NCBI GenBank assembly: GCA_026419575.1
Contig: JANZZC010000082.1
Coordinates: forward strand, 1-32,423
Length of the DNA stretch: 32,423 bases
Direction: 5' to 3'
From: Thermomicrobium sp.
GTDB taxonomy: Bacteria > Chloroflexota > Chloroflexia > Thermomicrobiales > Thermomicrobiaceae
The translations under genes were made by a program, and so were the position numbers. The notes under the pieces are model-generated. The model did not search any database. It was given only the letters and a program-made list of their open reading frames with translations, and had not been told where the DNA came from. Below are positions 1 to 8,950 of the stretch, in pieces; position 1 is the stretch's first letter, and every line of letters starts with the position of its first letter.

Positions 1-106
1 CCGCCGCTGGATGACCACGGAGCGGTCGCTGCGTCGGACAGTCGCCCCGGTGCGATGCTCGATGGACGTCGCTCGCTGTCGGCGCCCGTCGCGCCGTCGC
101 ATCGGC
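1..106. other. left edge, no gene recognised
   Basis: This is the stretch downstream of the transporter stop codon. I see no ORF with protein-like composition, no clear hairpin terminator and no RNA gene. A gene could begin just outside the window. Confidence 0.4.
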
Positions 107-1393
107 TCACCCTCGGTCGCGGGCCCGGAGCGACGCGGCGACGGGATGTCGCTCGCCGCGGACGACCGGGAGAAGCGGGAATACCGCTGCCAGGGTCGCG
201 AGCGCGAGCAGGAAGAAGAGCGACTCGCCACGGACGAGCCCGGGAACGAGTCCGCCGAGGATCCCGCCGGCCGAGCCGATCCCGTTGACGATGCCGACCG
301 CCAGCGCTGCCTGCTGGCGCCCGCTCTCCGCAGCCGCGACGCCCACGATCAGCGACTCGGCGGCGTAGAGCGTCACACCGAGCAGGAGGAGATCGATGGC
401 GAGGCCCCACCACGCACCGGTCGCGGCGGCAACGGGATAGAGGGCGAGCGTCAGCGCGCACCCGAGCAGCGCGAGGATCGTCGGGAAGGCGCGACGCGAG
501 CCGAACCAGCGGTCGGAGACGAGGCCGGCCAGCAACGGACCAACGAAGCCGGCGAGACCGAGCGAACCGGCGAGCGTCGTCGCCATCGCTGGGCTGAGTC
601 CGGGAAGCGCGTCGCGGACGAGCACGGGAGCCCAGAAGACGGTCGCATAGATGACGGGTTTCAGGAGAAAATCGGCGAGACTGAGCAACCACACCGAGGG
701 CAGGCGCAGCACCGTGCGAAGGTCGCCAGCGGTGCGTTCGACGAGCGCGTGCGGCGACGGCCGACGCCACCCTGCGAGCCAGAAGGCATAGACTGCGGCG
801 ACCGCCAGGGCGATCGCGGCGCTGGCGAGCGGCGCGGCTCGCCAGGAGCCGGCGAGAGCATAGGCGAACCAACCGAGCAGCACCGGCGCTGCCAGCGCGC
901 CGAACGCGTAGCTCGTGCTCAGGACGCCGAACGCGGTACCGCGCCGCTCCGGCGGCGTCGCGCGGGCGACGTCGCTGCAGACCGCGGACCAACCGGTCGA
1001 CTGCGCGGCGCCTTGCACGACGAGCGCAGCGATCAGCCAGGTAGGGCCAGCGGCCGCGGCGAGCAGGAGTGCCCCGGCTGCAGCGACGACCAGTCCGAGG
1101 ATCACGAGTCGGCGGGGGCCGAGCCGCTCGGCGAGCGCGCCGGAGACGAACTGGCCGGTCGCGTAGACGGCGAGGAACAGGGCGTCGGCGAAGCCGAGAA
1201 AGCCGCGAGACACGACCAGTGCAGGGTCGGCGAGCAGCCCGAGCTTGCTCGCCGCGAAGGCGAGGCGGGGGAAATAGAACGTCGCGTAGGCGAGCCAGCT
1301 CGCGGCGAGGACGTGCAGCGGACGCGTCTCTCGCTCCGGTTCGCAGTCGCCGCGGGTAGTAGGAGAGCGCTCTTCCGGCAGTCGGGAAGTCAT
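107..1393 (-). CDS. MFS transporter, organophosphate-antiporter-like
   Basis: This 428-residue integral membrane protein has about twelve hydrophobic segments separated by short charged loops, as expected for the major facilitator superfamily. After a charged tail of about 27 residues, the first helix contains YATFYFPRLAFAASK, which resembles the first helix of the GlpT/UhpT (organophosphate:phosphate antiporter) branch. The loop ERLGPRR (about residues 88-94) after helix 2 is the usual MFS signature position. The segment around residues 135-165 (GWSAVCSDVA then ERRGTAFGVLSTSYAFG) also matches that branch in style. The substrate cannot be told from sequence; sugar phosphates or glycerol phosphate are possible, as are unrelated solutes. 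The ATG at 1393 is preceded by an AGGAAG-type ribosome binding site. The gene is divergent from the ASCH gene and appears to be transcribed alone. Confidence 0.85.
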   Translation of the reverse strand: MTSRLPEERSPTTRGDCEPERETRPLHVLAASWLAYATFYFPRLAFAASKLGLLADPALVVSRGFLGFADALFLAVYATGQFVSGALAERLGPRRLVILGLVVAAAGALLLAAAAGPTWLIAALVVQGAAQSTGWSAVCSDVARATPPERRGTAFGVLSTSYAFGALAAPVLLGWFAYALAGSWRAAPLASAAIALAVAAVYAFWLAGWRRPSPHALVERTAGDLRTVLRLPSVWLLSLADFLLKPVIYATVFWAPVLVRDALPGLSPAMATTLAGSLGLAGFVGPLLAGLVSDRWFGSRRAFPTILALLGCALTLALYPVAAATGAWWGLAIDLLLLGVTLYAAESLIVGVAAAESGRQQAALAVGIVNGIGSAGGILGGLVPGLVRGESLFFLLALATLAAVFPLLPVVRGERHPVAASLRARDRG

Positions 1394-1539
1394 GCCGCCC
1401 GCTTCCTGTTCCGGGGCCTACCGTACGACGTCGGGACGGAACGCTCAAGTGGCGCCGTCAGGGACAGCGGCTGCGGCAGGAGCGACGACAGCACGGCCGG
1501 AACTCGACGGGGTGGGCCAGGCTTTGTCGAGAGGTGGGC

Positions 1540-1568
1540 GGAACCCGGAGACGATAGTGCCGTACACT
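1540..1568 (+). promoter_or_regulatory. possible promoter for the ASCH gene
   Basis: A TACACT hexamer (1563-1568) fits a -10 box and matches a hexamer seen before several other genes here. Seventeen bases upstream lies GGAACC, which is not a housekeeping -35 and only resembles an ECF-type -35. The first ATG (1570) lies only one base past the box, which favours a later start codon. Confidence 0.25.
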
Positions 1569-1608
1569 GATGTCCGGTCCGTACGGTGGCAGCACGATGG
1601 AGTCGACG

Positions 1609-2016
1609 ATGACCGGCGAACGATGGCGGGACGAACCGAGGGAGGAGATCCCGGAGCGATCGTTCGTCGTCCGGGAACCCTGGGCCACCTATATCGTTCA
1701 AGGGCGAAAGACCTGGGAGATCCGGCGGTATCCGACCCGGATCCGCGGTCGGATCGGTATCGTGAGCCCGCGCGACTTGATCGGTGCCGTGCAGCTGGTG
1801 CGCGTGCTCGGTCCCTTCACCGTCGAGGAGCTCGTCGAGGAGATCGAGCGGCACCTGGCGCCGGGACAATTCCTGCGGGAATACGCGCAGGAGCGACCGC
1901 TCTGGGCGTGGGAGCTGCAAGAGGCGGAAGAGTTCGCCGAGCCGTATGAGGTCGAGCGAGCCGGAGGGCCGCGCATCTGGGTCGTGCGGCGGCAGGTCCG
2001 CCAGCGTGCTCAGTGA
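1609..2016 (+). CDS. ASCH domain protein
   Basis: This small soluble protein (135 residues from this start) is an ASCH domain, a PUA-like beta-barrel fold linked to RNA binding or small-molecule binding. The diagnostic pattern is near the N-terminus: REPWATYIVQGRKTWEIRRYPT, in which PWA, the G-K-T and the E-R pair are the conserved ASCH positions. RGRIGIVSP follows, then a helix-rich middle and a C-terminal strand. ATGs at 1570 and 1597 are in frame. I prefer 1609 because GGAG lies six bases before it and a putative -10 box lies at 1563-1568, but the 1570 start cannot be excluded. The 3' end overlaps the tail of the convergent ABC-GNAT gene by 7 bases. The biological role is unknown. Confidence 0.75.
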   Translation: MTGERWRDEPREEIPERSFVVREPWATYIVQGRKTWEIRRYPTRIRGRIGIVSPRDLIGAVQLVRVLGPFTVEELVEEIERHLAPGQFLREYAQERPLWAWELQEAEEFAEPYEVERAGGPRIWVVRRQVRQRAQ

Positions 2017-3964
2017 ATCTCTTCCAGCTGCACGACGCCCCCCGTAGCCGACGACGAGCAGACGGTCGGGCTCGAGGGCGCGGACGACTTCCGGGCGGTG
2101 GGTGGCGATGAGGGCGGTGACCCCGAGCCGGCGCAAGAGCGCGGCCACCTTGCGGGCGACGCGACCGGCGAGCGCCGGATTGAGGTGCGCGGCGAACTCG
2201 TCGATGAGGACGAGGTTCGGTCGCTCGGCGAGGAGCAGCGCGAGCCGAGCCCGCTCGCGCTGTCCCGTCGACGGTTCCGATGGGGCGGCGCGCCAGAGCA
2301 CGGCGTCGCTGAGTCCGACGGCATTGAGGAGTTCCATCGCGGCGACGGCCATCGCCGACCGTCTCCACGATACGCTGGAGGAGCGGCTCGCGGCCCCACT
2401 TCGGCTCGAGCTCGCTGGGGAGGAGCGTGGCAGCGACGGTGTTCTCGGGCAGCTCGATGGTCCCTCCGTCGGGACGGTAGCGGGAACCGGGTTGCCCGCT
2501 CGCAGCTCCCCAGACGAGGCGGAGGAGCGTCGTCTTCCCCGCGCCGGAAGCGCCGATCAGCGCGACGATGGTCCCAGGCTCGATGTCGAGGTCCAGCCGA
2601 CGCAGGACGACCATTTCGACGACCCGCCGCTCGACACCGAAGGTCCGCAGGATGTCGCGCAGCTCGGGATCGAGCCGATCCAGATCGAGCGTGCGTCGAT
2701 AGGCTTTGCGGACATGGCGCAAGCGGAGCGGCCCGGCCAAGGACTCGGGCGAGCGCAAGGCTGGGCGATACAAGCGACCGCCGTGCTCCCGCGCGACCGG
2801 ATCGGTCGCGAGGAAGCGGTCGATCACCGCTTCCGCTTCCGCGGTCAGGCCGCGGAACAGCACTGGACGTCCCGAGGCAGTGTCCCAGAGGTAGCGGAAT
2901 CCGGCGTTCGAAGAACGGGTTGTAGCGGGCCATCATCGCGACCGTTTCGACGAGGACCTTCGATCGCCGCATCTCCGGGATGCGTCGCTCGGCGATCCAG
3001 CGGAGTGCCACTTCGACCAGCGTGTGGCCCAGGCCTTCCCCACGATAGTCGGGATGCACCACGACGCGCGCGATGCGGGCGGCGCGGGTATCGCATTCGG
3101 CGAGTGCCCGTTCCTCGGCTTCGACCCACAGTCGGTCGGGGTCCGCCTCGGGTCGACTGCGCCGCAGCTCACGGTAGAAGCGCTCGGGCCAGTAGGTCGG
3201 CTCGAGCCAATCGCTCGGGAAGACCTGGCGCCGGATGTGTCGAACCAGAGTACCGTCCGGCAGCTGACGGTGCATGATGGGGAGCGGTGGGTCGATGCGA
3301 ACGTATCCGACGATCGCTGGCTCGTAGGGTTCGCGGAGGGCCAGCTCGGCGACGAGGAAGCGGCTGGCGCGCGTCGAACCCAGGAGATCGCTGAACCGCA
3401 TGGGGCGGTGGCAGACGGGGCAGAGCAGGCGGATGTTCGCATCGAGCGTCGTCTCGTCCTCCGGGCAGGTCCAACGCGCGACGAACTCGTGCTCGCTCGC
3501 GTAATGCGATTGCTCGAGTTCGACGATCGCCAGGTAGTCCGTCTCCAGGCAGCTTCCCGGAAGCGGAGCACGCACCGCGCGATGACCGCCTCGGTGACCG
3601 GAGAGCGACGCTCGAAGGTCGCTTCCTCTTGCCAGAGCGGCCAGATCGGGAGCAGCCCACCGGGAACGACTCGCCACAGCGCATACTCCTGGAAGCTCGG
3701 TGGATCGTCGGCGTCAGCGGCGAGCCCGAGAACGAGCTCCTCGTCCGACTGGAACCACTGCACGACGGTACCGGTCATCGGCAGGACGAGCTGGAGCTCC
3801 TCGTCTGTCACGACGATACGACCGAACCAGCGGTAGCGCCAGCGTTCAATCCGAGTTTCGAGTACACGGACCAGTCGCTGATCCAGGTCTCCGTCTCCGA
3901 TGCCGGCTGCGCCCTGGACGGCGGCGCGATGGTGCCCCGCCCTGCGGTGCGCGTGCGGGGGCAC
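2010..3964 (-). pseudogene. ABC-ATPase/GNAT fusion (COG2401-like), four frameshifts
   Basis: A single protein of about 630 residues is recognisable only by switching frame four times on the minus strand. The first part (about 3905-3553) is an N-terminal domain ending VIARCVLRFREAA. The second (about 3553-2908) has a CPVCH cluster near 3410 and an acetyltransferase motif RVVVHPDYRGEGLG (RGEGLG at 3027-3044). The third (about 2905-2355) has Walker A GASGAGKT (2531-2554). The fourth (about 2352-2045) has a degenerate ABC signature PSTGQRER, Walker B LVLIDEF (2194-2214) and the H-loop ATH (2098-2100). The last residues VVQLEEIH return to the second frame. This domain order matches the family described as an ABC-type ATPase fused to a predicted acetyltransferase. 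Shifts lie near 3550, 2905, 2355 and in a run of six C at 2038-2043. No convincing start codon is visible; GTG at 3964 is the outer limit. It is either a recent pseudogene or a run of sequencing errors. Confidence 0.85.
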
Positions 3965-3993
3965 AGGGCCGTCGCGCGCTGACGGCCCTGTGC
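3961..3993 (-). terminator. hairpin terminator of the ThDP enzyme gene
   Basis: A perfect 13-bp inverted repeat (GCACAGGGCCGTC and its complement) surrounds a 7-base loop and starts 12 bases after the stop of the 4006-5775 gene. No U-run follows on the minus strand, so it is a hairpin without the classic tail. Confidence 0.75.
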
Positions 3994-4005
3994 CGCGCGA
4001 TCGCG

Positions 4006-5775
4006 TCACGGGCGTGCGAGAATGACGTCGAGCACCGCCGACTGGCCGTCGCGGACGTGGGCGAGCGCCCGCCGCAGTGCCGGGAGAATCTGGTCGGGTT
4101 CCTCGACCCGTTCGCCGTAGGCGTCGACCGACTGGGCCAGCAGATCGAAGCGCGGCGTGGGCGCCAGCTCGATACCGACGAACTCGCCGGTCCTCACCGA
4201 GTAACCTTCGGGATAGGCGGCGACGAGCGGACGCTTGGTCGCGTTGTAGCAGGCGTTGTTGACGACGACGATGAGAACGGGTGCCTTGACTTGCCGCGCG
4301 ATCCAGAGGCTCGCTTCCGGTACCCCGAATAGGAACGAGCCGTCACCGATCAAGCCGACGACGGTCCGATCCGGTGCAGCCAGCTTGGCCCCGATCGCAG
4401 CCCCGAGGCCCCAGCCGAGCCCGGAGCCGCCGCTCTGGAACCAGCTGCCGTAGGAATCCGGGCGGATCTGGCAGAAGAGCGAGACCTGACTGGTGATCGC
4501 TTCGTCGATGAAGAGGAGGTCGGGATTCTCGCGCCGGAACTCCTCGAGGCAGTAGCCGAGCCAGTCGACGGTGATCGGGCGCGCGGTGGCCTGGGCGCGG
4601 GCGCGCTCGCGCCATTCGACCCGCCGGGCGTTGGCGATCGCGGTCAGCCGCTCGCGACGCTCCTCGATCCGGCGCCGGTCGGCTTCGGTGAGGAGGTCGC
4701 GCGCCGCGGCCGCCAGCACCGGGAGAGCCGCACCGGTGTCGGCACGGATGGGGAGATCGACCGGGAAACTCCAGAGCGGGATCCGTTCCTTCACCGGATC
4801 GATGTCGATCTGGATCACCGTCGCGTCCTCGGGGAGCGGCGTCCGCGTCGGGATGTAGGGGACATCGTGGTCGAGGACGAGGACGACGTCCGCCTCGGCC
4901 AAACCGTGCTCGAGCCCGTAGTTGTAGCCGAAGTGGAGGGGGTGATCGGCGGGGAAGTTCGCGCGCGTGCGCCATTCGACGACCGGCAGCGCGAGCAGTT
5001 CGGCCAGCTCGATCAGTCCGTCCCAACCGGCGCGGCTGCGGCCGCTCGTCGAGGTGAGCACCAGCGGCCGCTCGGCGCGGACGAGGAGCTCGGCCGCGCG
5101 GCGGAGGAGGTCCGGATCACCGGCGCCGAGATGAGCCGGTGGGAAACGGCGGGGATCCGGGATCCGGACGCGATCGATGCGCTCCATGAGGACTTCCCGC
5201 GGGAGCGTGAGATAGACCGGACCAGGCGGATCGCTCTCGGCGATCTGGTAGGCCCGAGCGATCACCTCACCGACCTGGTCGGGACGCCGCAGTTCGTAGT
5301 CCCACTTGACGTAGTTGCGAACGATGCCGTGCTGGTCGAGCTGCTCTTGCAACCAGTGGATGTAGCCGTCGCGCGTCCCGCGGATCGCCGGGTCGGTCGT
5401 ATAGGGAGCGCGACCGGCGCTGAGCAGGACGGCTGCGCGACCGCGTTGGGCGTTGTGAACCATCGCGCCGAGGTTCTGCGTGCCGACGTCGACGTGCACG
5501 AGCACCGCCTGCGGCTGCCCGGAGACGGCGTAGTAGCCGTGCGCGGCAGCGAGCGCTGGAACCTCGAACGGGCAGAGTACCACCTCGACCGTCGGCTGGC
5601 CCAGCGCCCGGCGCTTGGCGACCGCTTCCTGGATCGGGAAGGTGTCGGTGCCGGGGTTGAGGAAGAGATAGGAAACGCCGCGGGACAGCAGCGCCTCGAC
5701 GTAGGCTTCGGCGATCTCTACATCGTGCAGCTCGCGGACTCCCGCTTCGAGGGCGATGTCGACCCGTTCAGCCAT
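4006..5775 (-). CDS. thiamine-diphosphate enzyme, acetolactate synthase-like
   Basis: This 589-residue protein has the three-domain layout of the acetolactate synthase/benzoylformate decarboxylase group. The N-terminal pyrimidine-binding domain carries the activating glutamate in CPFEVPALAAAHGYY (Glu71). A central domain covers about residues 215-355. The C-terminal diphosphate-binding domain has the metal/ThDP motif GDGS at 477-480, ending in NN at 506-507. The N-terminal FLNPGTDTFPIQEAV is typical of an IlvB-like subgroup annotated as ThDP-requiring enzymes of unknown substrate. No acetolactate synthase small subunit or other branched-chain gene lies beside it, so biosynthetic acetolactate synthase is unlikely; a decarboxylase or lyase acting on a 2-oxo acid is more plausible. 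The start ATG at 5775 has GGGAGG just upstream. The open frame extends further upstream, but that part reads as non-coding. Transcription appears monocistronic, ending in a strong hairpin. Confidence 0.85.
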   Translation of the reverse strand: MAERVDIALEAGVRELHDVEIAEAYVEALLSRGVSYLFLNPGTDTFPIQEAVAKRRALGQPTVEVVLCPFEVPALAAAHGYYAVSGQPQAVLVHVDVGTQNLGAMVHNAQRGRAAVLLSAGRAPYTTDPAIRGTRDGYIHWLQEQLDQHGIVRNYVKWDYELRRPDQVGEVIARAYQIAESDPPGPVYLTLPREVLMERIDRVRIPDPRRFPPAHLGAGDPDLLRRAAELLVRAERPLVLTSTSGRSRAGWDGLIELAELLALPVVEWRTRANFPADHPLHFGYNYGLEHGLAEADVVLVLDHDVPYIPTRTPLPEDATVIQIDIDPVKERIPLWSFPVDLPIRADTGAALPVLAAAARDLLTEADRRRIEERRERLTAIANARRVEWRERARAQATARPITVDWLGYCLEEFRRENPDLLFIDEAITSQVSLFCQIRPDSYGSWFQSGGSGLGWGLGAAIGAKLAAPDRTVVGLIGDGSFLFGVPEASLWIARQVKAPVLIVVVNNACYNATKRPLVAAYPEGYSVRTGEFVGIELAPTPRFDLLAQSVDAYGERVEEPDQILPALRRALAHVRDGQSAVLDVILARP

Positions 5776-5813
5776 GCCTTTCCTCCCTCGCTCGTTCCCG
5801 TCGTGGCGCCTGA

Positions 5814-5819
5814 AGTGTA
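5814..5819 (-). promoter_or_regulatory. -10-like box before the ThDP enzyme
   Basis: TACACT on the minus strand lies 38 bases before the ATG and continues as TACACTTCAG, the same ten bases found before the debranching-enzyme gene. No good -35 box is seen at standard spacing. Confidence 0.35.
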
Positions 5820-5900
5820 CGGTTCCTCGGGAGGCGTCACCAGGGCGGGGTTCCGAATGGCCGAACCGATCGACAAGGTGAGTCGGATGTCGCGATCCAG

Positions 5901-6695
5901 CTACCCGGATTCGCAGCCGACACCGTCGCGATCGGTATCGAACCAGTGGGGATCGGTTGGCAGGACACGGAAACGCCGAACCGGTATGTCCCGGCAGTCG
6001 AGATCGGGTGGCGGCGGCGGGACGCAGATGTCCGGGTAGCTCGGGTCGCAACCCGCCGAGGAGGGTGACGGGGGCGGTGCCGGTACGGTGGCGGGAGCGC
6101 CTGTGCATGCTCCCCAGAGTCCTTCGCCGACTGAGCGCGCGACCCGTTCGGCAGCGGCGAGTCGTCCGGCGTAGCGCGTGTCCGGCGGGTACTCGCGGGC
6201 GACCGCCGCACCGCGCCGCACGAGTTCCTCGTTGACGAGGATCCAGCGGCCGGCGCGCTCGACCCAGACGTACCGCAAGAGCCGGCCATAGCGGTCGGTC
6301 TCGCTGACGTCGCGTTCGAGGAAGACGACCGAGCCGGGTGGCGCCAGATCCGCGAGAATCCGTGTCGCCTCCTCGTGGTAGCACTCCGGCGGTCGGCGCT
6401 CGTCGCCGCGTTCCGGGGCATCGATGCCGATCAAGCGGACGACGAACTCGCCGCGCGCGTTCAGGACCGTCAAGGTGTCGCCGTCGATGACGGTACGTAC
6501 CGTCGCACGCTCCCCGGATACCGCTGGGAGCGGTGGCGTCGGTCGCGCCGGTGGAGGAGGCGTGGGTGCAGGGCGTGCGGGAACCGGCCGGTCGGCCGAG
6601 GGGGCCGGGGGTTGCGCGGTCGGCGGCTGGGGCGGTGCAGCCGACGAGCAGGCGGCGGCGAGCCAGAGGAGCGCGAGCAGGAGGAGGCGGCGCAT
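5901..6695 (-). CDS. secreted thermonuclease-like lipoprotein with Excalibur domain
   Basis: This 264-residue protein begins with a short lipoprotein-style signal (MRRLLLLALLWLAAAC, Cys16), followed by a proline-rich linker to about residue 60. Residues 64-195 form a staphylococcal-nuclease domain. Calcium and catalytic positions are present: VIDGDT (Asp71, Asp73), RLIGIDAPE (Arg87, Asp92, Glu95) and YGR (Arg138), corresponding to Asp19/Asp21, Arg35/Asp40/Glu43 and Arg87 of the S. aureus enzyme. Another proline stretch leads to a C-terminal Excalibur-type calcium motif, DTDRDGVGCE (253-262). The expected role is extracellular or surface cleavage of nucleic acid. The lipobox is weak (Ala at -3), so lipidation is uncertain. 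The start at 6695 comes 5 bases after the nitroreductase stop, with GGGAG upstream, and makes this the last gene of the F420 run. Confidence 0.88.
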   Translation of the reverse strand: MRRLLLLALLWLAAACSSAAPPQPPTAQPPAPSADRPVPARPAPTPPPPARPTPPLPAVSGERATVRTVIDGDTLTVLNARGEFVVRLIGIDAPERGDERRPPECYHEEATRILADLAPPGSVVFLERDVSETDRYGRLLRYVWVERAGRWILVNEELVRRGAAVAREYPPDTRYAGRLAAAERVARSVGEGLWGACTGAPATVPAPPPSPSSAGCDPSYPDICVPPPPPDLDCRDIPVRRFRVLPTDPHWFDTDRDGVGCESG

Positions 6696-6700
6696 CGTCG

Positions 6701-7381
6701 TCACTCCCAGCGGACCACCAACTCCTCGAGTGGGCGGCGGGGCCGCCGCTGAGGGGCAGCGGCAGCGTACCCGAGCGTAACGAGCGCGTGCGGCTCGAGA
6801 TGCTCCGGGAGCTCGAGCGTGCGTCGGACGACCTCCGGGCAGAAGAGAGGAGCGCACATCCAGCCGGTGTCGAGGCCGAGGCGATAGGCCATGAGGAGCA
6901 AGTTCTGGACGGCGGCGCCGAGGCTCTGGATCGCCATCGTTCGTTCGGCCGCCTGGCGTTCGGAATCGGGATAGCGGTCGAGGTCGCTGGGGTCGAGACA
7001 GACGAGGATCAGTACCGGCGCTTCCAGGAGCCGCCGCTGGGAACCGGCGAGACGGCGTGCGATCGTCTCCTCGTCCTGGCCGTCCAGAGCGAGGTGACGG
7101 CGCCAGGCGTCCGCCATCGCTTCGGCGAGTTCCCGCTTGCGTTCATGCCGGGTGAGCACGACGAAGCGCCACGGTTGCGTCCCGTGCGGAGACGGGGCCC
7201 ACGCAGCGGCCTCGAGCACCGCTGTGACGAGCTCCGGGGCGACCGGGTCGGAGCGGAGGCGGCGCACCGAGCGTCGGCCACGGACGAGCGCGGGAAGGTC
7301 GAACGGCCGGGCGCCCGGCAGCCGGTCGGGATCCGGCAGCGTGACCAGCGGCGGTGGTACCTCGCGTTCGTCGCCAGCCAT
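6701..7381 (-). CDS. stand-alone nitroreductase, candidate dehydro-F420 reductase
   Basis: This 226-residue FMN-dependent nitroreductase-family protein has the N-terminal phosphate-binding pattern RGRRSVRRL (about residues 34-42), WAPSPHGTQPWRFVV in the FMN pocket, and a C-terminal GLDTGWM segment. Homologues form the C-terminal domain of mycobacterial FbiB, where it reduces dehydro-F420-0 to F420-0. From memory, stand-alone enzymes of this superfamily have been reported to do this step in Thermomicrobia. The gene lies in the same minus-strand run as cofD and cofC, 4 bases after the EamA gene, which supports the F420 assignment. No cofE (F420 glutamyl ligase) is present in the window, so the pathway is completed elsewhere. 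The alternative is a general flavin nitroreductase. Confidence 0.8.
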   Translation of the reverse strand: MAGDEREVPPPLVTLPDPDRLPGARPFDLPALVRGRRSVRRLRSDPVAPELVTAVLEAAAWAPSPHGTQPWRFVVLTRHERKRELAEAMADAWRRHLALDGQDEETIARRLAGSQRRLLEAPVLILVCLDPSDLDRYPDSERQAAERTMAIQSLGAAVQNLLLMAYRLGLDTGWMCAPLFCPEVVRRTLELPEHLEPHALVTLGYAAAAPQRRPRRPLEELVVRWE

Positions 7382-7385
7382 GAGC

Positions 7386-8342
7386 TCAGGTCACCGGTGT
7401 CACGGGGCGTGGTTCGCCACTGGGGGCGGGCGTCGGGAGCCAGGACAGCGTGGTGATCGCCAGCCAGAGCAGCAGGAAGCCGGTGAGCTGCACGGCGTCG
7501 ACCGTCGCACCGAGCGTCAGCCAGTTGACGACGATCGCGAGCGCGGGGAAGGCGAGCTCGGCGAGCGTCGCATAGGATGCCCGAGCGTGGCGCAGCCCGG
7601 CGTAGTAGACGAGCATCGCGATCAAGCCGGGGACGAGCGCGAGGAACGCGAGCTGAGCGGGGTGCCGGGCCAGTCCCACCGTGAACGTGCGCCCGAACGT
7701 TCCCTCGACGACGGCCAGACCGGCCAGGAAGGGGAGCGCGAGGAGGAAGCGGGCTGCGGCGAGCGTCGGGAACGACAGCGTGCCGAGGACGTAGCGACCG
7801 AGCACGGTGGCGCTTCCCCAGAGCGCGGCGGCTGCGAGGGCGAGGACAGCAGTGAGCACGCGCTCGCGCGGCAGCAGCCAGAGCGGCTCGAGCGCTTGCC
7901 GACCGAAGGACACGAGATACGCACCGGTGAGCGCGACGACGAAGCAGGGCCAGTAGAGGCGAGGCAGCCGTTCGCGCAAGAGCAGCACTGCCAGCGAGAC
8001 GGCGACGAGCGGCTGAACCTTCTGGAGGAGAATGACCGTCGTGGGATTGCCGATGCGGAACGCCGCCGTGAAGAGGACCGTGGCGAGTCCGGAGGCTCCC
8101 CAGGCGATGACGACGAGCGCGAGCCAACCGGCCGGAGCGAGGCGACGCAGCGCGGCACGCTGCCGAAGGAGGACCGGAATCGCGTAGGCGGCGAGAAAGA
8201 GGTGCTCAGCGAGGACGATCGACGTCGACGGGAGAAGATCGGCGAGCGGTTTCCGGATCGGAGCATCGGTCGCCCACAATGCCGCACCGAGGGCGACGAC
8301 GAAGACGCCCCAGCGCGTCACTGGAAGTTGTCGCTCGACCAC
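7386..8342 (-). CDS. EamA/DMT-family permease in the F420 operon
   Basis: This 318-residue membrane protein has about ten hydrophobic helices arranged as two EamA repeats (residues about 8-140 and 155-300). The EamA signature-like [20 protein letters not shown] ends the first repeat, and [18 protein letters not shown] occupies the equivalent place in the second. The family exports or imports small metabolites. The start is GTG at 8342, with a purine-rich GGAGAGAGGGGG upstream; this makes the gene overlap the end of cofC by 25 bases in another frame and implies translational coupling. Longer in-frame starts would run deep into cofC. Its place between cofC and the nitroreductase hints at a link to F420 or its precursors, but that is inference; DMT permeases are often unlinked passengers. 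Confidence 0.82.
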   Translation of the reverse strand: MVERQLPVTRWGVFVVALGAALWATDAPIRKPLADLLPSTSIVLAEHLFLAAYAIPVLLRQRAALRRLAPAGWLALVVIAWGASGLATVLFTAAFRIGNPTTVILLQKVQPLVAVSLAVLLLRERLPRLYWPCFVVALTGAYLVSFGRQALEPLWLLPRERVLTAVLALAAAALWGSATVLGRYVLGTLSFPTLAAARFLLALPFLAGLAVVEGTFGRTFTVGLARHPAQLAFLALVPGLIAMLVYYAGLRHARASYATLAELAFPALAIVVNWLTLGATVDAVQLTGFLLLWLAITTLSWLPTPAPSGEPRPVTPVT

Positions 8343-8950
8343 GTTTCCCCCTCTCTCCGGACGAGGCGCTGCGCCAACGCCAGGTCCTCCGGTGTATCGA
8401 CGTCGAGCGCGAGCGACAGCGTCCACACTTCTCGAAGGGTACACCGAGCGCGGCGCGCAGCGGCACGGTGGCGGCGCCGACTGTCGGGGCCGAAGGCAGG
8501 CACCGGGAGGTCGGGCGGGCAAAGCGCGAGCAGATTCGTGCCCGTACCGTGCCGATCGGGGGCGATCACCGCGCCGTAGGGCTCGAGGAGCGCCAGCGCT
8601 CGGTCGATGGCGCGGGATTCGAGCAAGGGCAAATCTCCCAGGACGACGACGAGGGCGCGGAAGGACCGCGATACCGCGTCCTGCTGCGCGAGCGCGACCG
8701 CGCGCACCAGACCGGGTTCCGGCTGGGCGAGAGGCCGGGCTCCCCAGGATGCCGCGAGGGCAGCGACGTCCGGGTCGGGCGTGACGAGCGCGACCTCGGA
8801 CACCGCGGGCACGCTCGCGAGAATCCGGACAGTGCGTTCGGCGAGCGCGAGTACCAGCCGTTGCCGAGCCGGCGCGTCGAGGACCGGAGCCATGCGCGAT
8901 TTGGCGAGCGCGAGACGCTGGATCGGGACGGCGGCGAGCACGCGGCTCAC
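8318..8950 (-). CDS. cofC: CofC/FbiD guanylyltransferase of F420 biosynthesis
   Basis: This 210-residue nucleotidyltransferase activates the three-carbon side-chain precursor (phosphoenolpyruvate in most bacteria, 2-phospho-L-lactate in archaea) with GTP, giving the donor used by CofD. Recognisable segments are the N-terminal [17 protein letters not shown] (nucleotide-binding, with the K-S-R triad), the metal-binding [19 protein letters not shown] and FGPDSRRRH. These are the standard CofC/FbiD blocks in the right order. The ATG overlaps the cofD stop by 4 bases (ATGA), so the two are coupled. The protein ends TWSSDNFQ inside the start region of the permease gene. Which substrate it prefers cannot be read from these motifs alone. 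Confidence 0.9.
   Translation of the reverse strand: MSRVLAAVPIQRLALAKSRMAPVLDAPARQRLVLALAERTVRILASVPAVSEVALVTPDPDVAALAASWGARPLAQPEPGLVRAVALAQQDAVSRSFRALVVVLGDLPLLESRAIDRALALLEPYGAVIAPDRHGTGTNLLALCPPDLPVPAFGPDSRRRHRAAARRARCTLREVWTLSLALDVDTPEDLALAQRLVRREGETWSSDNFQ

Noticed and set aside
11-1570. 519-codon open frame on the plus strand
   Set aside because: It runs antisense to a clear membrane transporter and its translation is Arg/Glu/Gly-rich without hydrophobic core or domains; it is a GC-driven shadow.
2010-3964. Programmed frameshifting as the explanation of the broken ABC-GNAT gene
   Set aside because: Four shifts in both directions, with no shared slippery site or stimulator structure, do not fit a programmed mechanism.
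5776-6384. N-terminal extension of the ThDP enzyme in the same frame
   Set aside because: The extension overlaps the nuclease gene in another frame and lacks protein-like character; ATG 5775 has a strong ribosome site and matches family N-termini.
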